In this document: piece after piece, positions 34,024 to 34,610 of the stretch
Layout: each line of letters opens with the position of its first letter
How positions within the stretch are numbered: position 1 is the stretch's first letter
NCBI GenBank assembly: GCA_934591745.1
Contig: CAKTPQ010000019.1
Coordinates: forward strand, 1 to 34,610
DNA: 34,610 bases
Direction: 5' to 3'
DNA from: an uncultured Oscillospiraceae bacterium
GTDB taxonomy: Bacteria; Bacillota; Clostridia; Oscillospirales; Oscillospiraceae
Notes under the pieces: model-generated
Database searches by the model: none
What the model was told of the DNA's origin: nothing
The model's input: the letters and a program-made list of their open reading frames with translations, nothing else
Program-made: the position numbers and the translations under genes

Positions 34024-34610
34024 ATGGCCGAGGAAATCAAGACCCCCGAAACGGAGGAGTCCGGCAAAAACTTTATCCTGAATTTCATCGACGAGGACAT
34101 CGCAGAGGGTGGTCAGTTCCAGGGAATGACCGTCCACACCCGTTTCCCGCCGGAGCCTAACGGCTACCTGCACATCGGACACTGCAAGGCGCTGACCATC
34201 GACTTCGGCACCGCCGAGCGCTACAACGGCCTGTGCAACCTGCGGATGGACGACACCAACCCCACCAAAGAGGACGAGGAGTTCGTGGAGGCCATCAAGC
34301 AGGACATCCACTGGCTGGGCTTCGACTGGGGCGACCGCTTCTTCTACGGCTCCGACTACTTTGAGGAGGACTACCGTCAGGCGGTGCTGCTCATCAAAAA
34401 GGGACTGGCCTACGTGTGCCAGCTGACGCCGGAGGAGTTCAAGGCCAACCGCGGCGACATCGGCATCCCCGCCGTGTCCCCCTACCGCGACCGGCCTGTG
34501 GAGGAGAGCCTGGACCTGTTCGCCCGTATGCGGGCCGGGGAGTTCCCCAACGGCGCTATGACGCTGCGGGCCAAGATCGACCTGACCAGCGGCAACTTCA
34601 ATATGCGCGA
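34024..34610 (+). CDS. glnS: Glutamine-tRNA ligase, 3'-truncated by window edge
   Basis: First 195 residues of a class I aminoacyl-tRNA synthetase. FPPEPNGYLHIGHCKA holds the HIGH motif in the form typical of GlnRS rather than GluRS, followed by LRMDDTNPTKEDEEFVEAI and LGFDWGDRFFYGSDYF. The organism therefore charges tRNA-Gln directly, which not all Bacillota do. AAGGAG lies 13 bases before ATG 34024, longer than usual; no closer start in frame fits the family. The gene continues beyond the window. Confidence 0.96.
   Translation, partial: MAEEIKTPETEESGKNFILNFIDEDIAEGGQFQGMTVHTRFPPEPNGYLHIGHCKALTIDFGTAERYNGLCNLRMDDTNPTKEDEEFVEAIKQDIHWLGFDWGDRFFYGSDYFEEDYRQAVLLIKKGLAYVCQLTPEEFKANRGDIGIPAVSPYRDRPVEESLDLFARMRAGEFPNGAMTLRAKIDLTSGNFNMR

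Overview
The window reads as a stretch of chromosome from a GC-rich member of the Clostridia (Bacillota), most likely the Oscillospiraceae or a close relative. This is inferred from gene content: comEC-holA, rnmV (RNase M5), yceD-rpmF, potAB plus a potC-potD fusion, the ACT/UPF0210 pair, a GH25 lysozyme and a two-domain DUF2798 protein. Strong AGGAGG-type ribosome binding sites and sigma-A promoters with 16-18 bp spacers support it. No database search was possible.

Positions 1-3621 look like the end of an integrated mobile element. A tyrosine integrase, cut by the window start, points rightward. It is followed by an AT-rich two-gene cassette on the minus strand: a small protein with a HEPN-type RNase motif, then a 570-residue reverse transcriptase of the abortive-infection/'unknown group' kind. 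The cassette abuts an intact tRNA-Pro(TGG). Beyond it lie two degenerate 5' halves of the same tRNA that both end just after the anticodon, as repeated site-specific integration at this tRNA could leave. The RT-HEPN pair is the best candidate for an undescribed (anti-phage) system here.

From 4060 the sequence is ordinary GC-rich chromosome. On the minus strand are a sensor kinase/response regulator operon (4098-6763) and a membrane glycosyltransferase (6832-8094). The glycosyltransferase is divergent from a lipoprotein (8311-9501), and TTAAG direct repeats suitable for an OmpR/PhoB-type regulator lie between them. Next come a PhzF-like enzyme, an O6-alkylguanine-DNA alkyltransferase, tRNA-Arg(CCT), typA, a membrane-anchored XRE regulator and a DUF2798 protein with an attenuator-like leader.

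A minus-strand operon (18938 down to 14651) encodes a cysteine desulfurase, a MATE transporter, an RlmA-type rRNA methyltransferase and a GH25 lysozyme. Divergent from it is a plus-strand operon (19056-23286): mtaB, a YfbR-like HD phosphohydrolase, an ACT protein, a UPF0210 protein, a GNAT acetyltransferase and a small zinc-ribbon protein. The yceD-rpmF operon (minus) diverges from an RluA-family pseudouridine synthase. A polyamine transporter operon (potA, potB, potC-potD fusion) with a FlK-like thioesterase follows, then comEC-holA-rnmV, and finally glnS, which runs off the window end.
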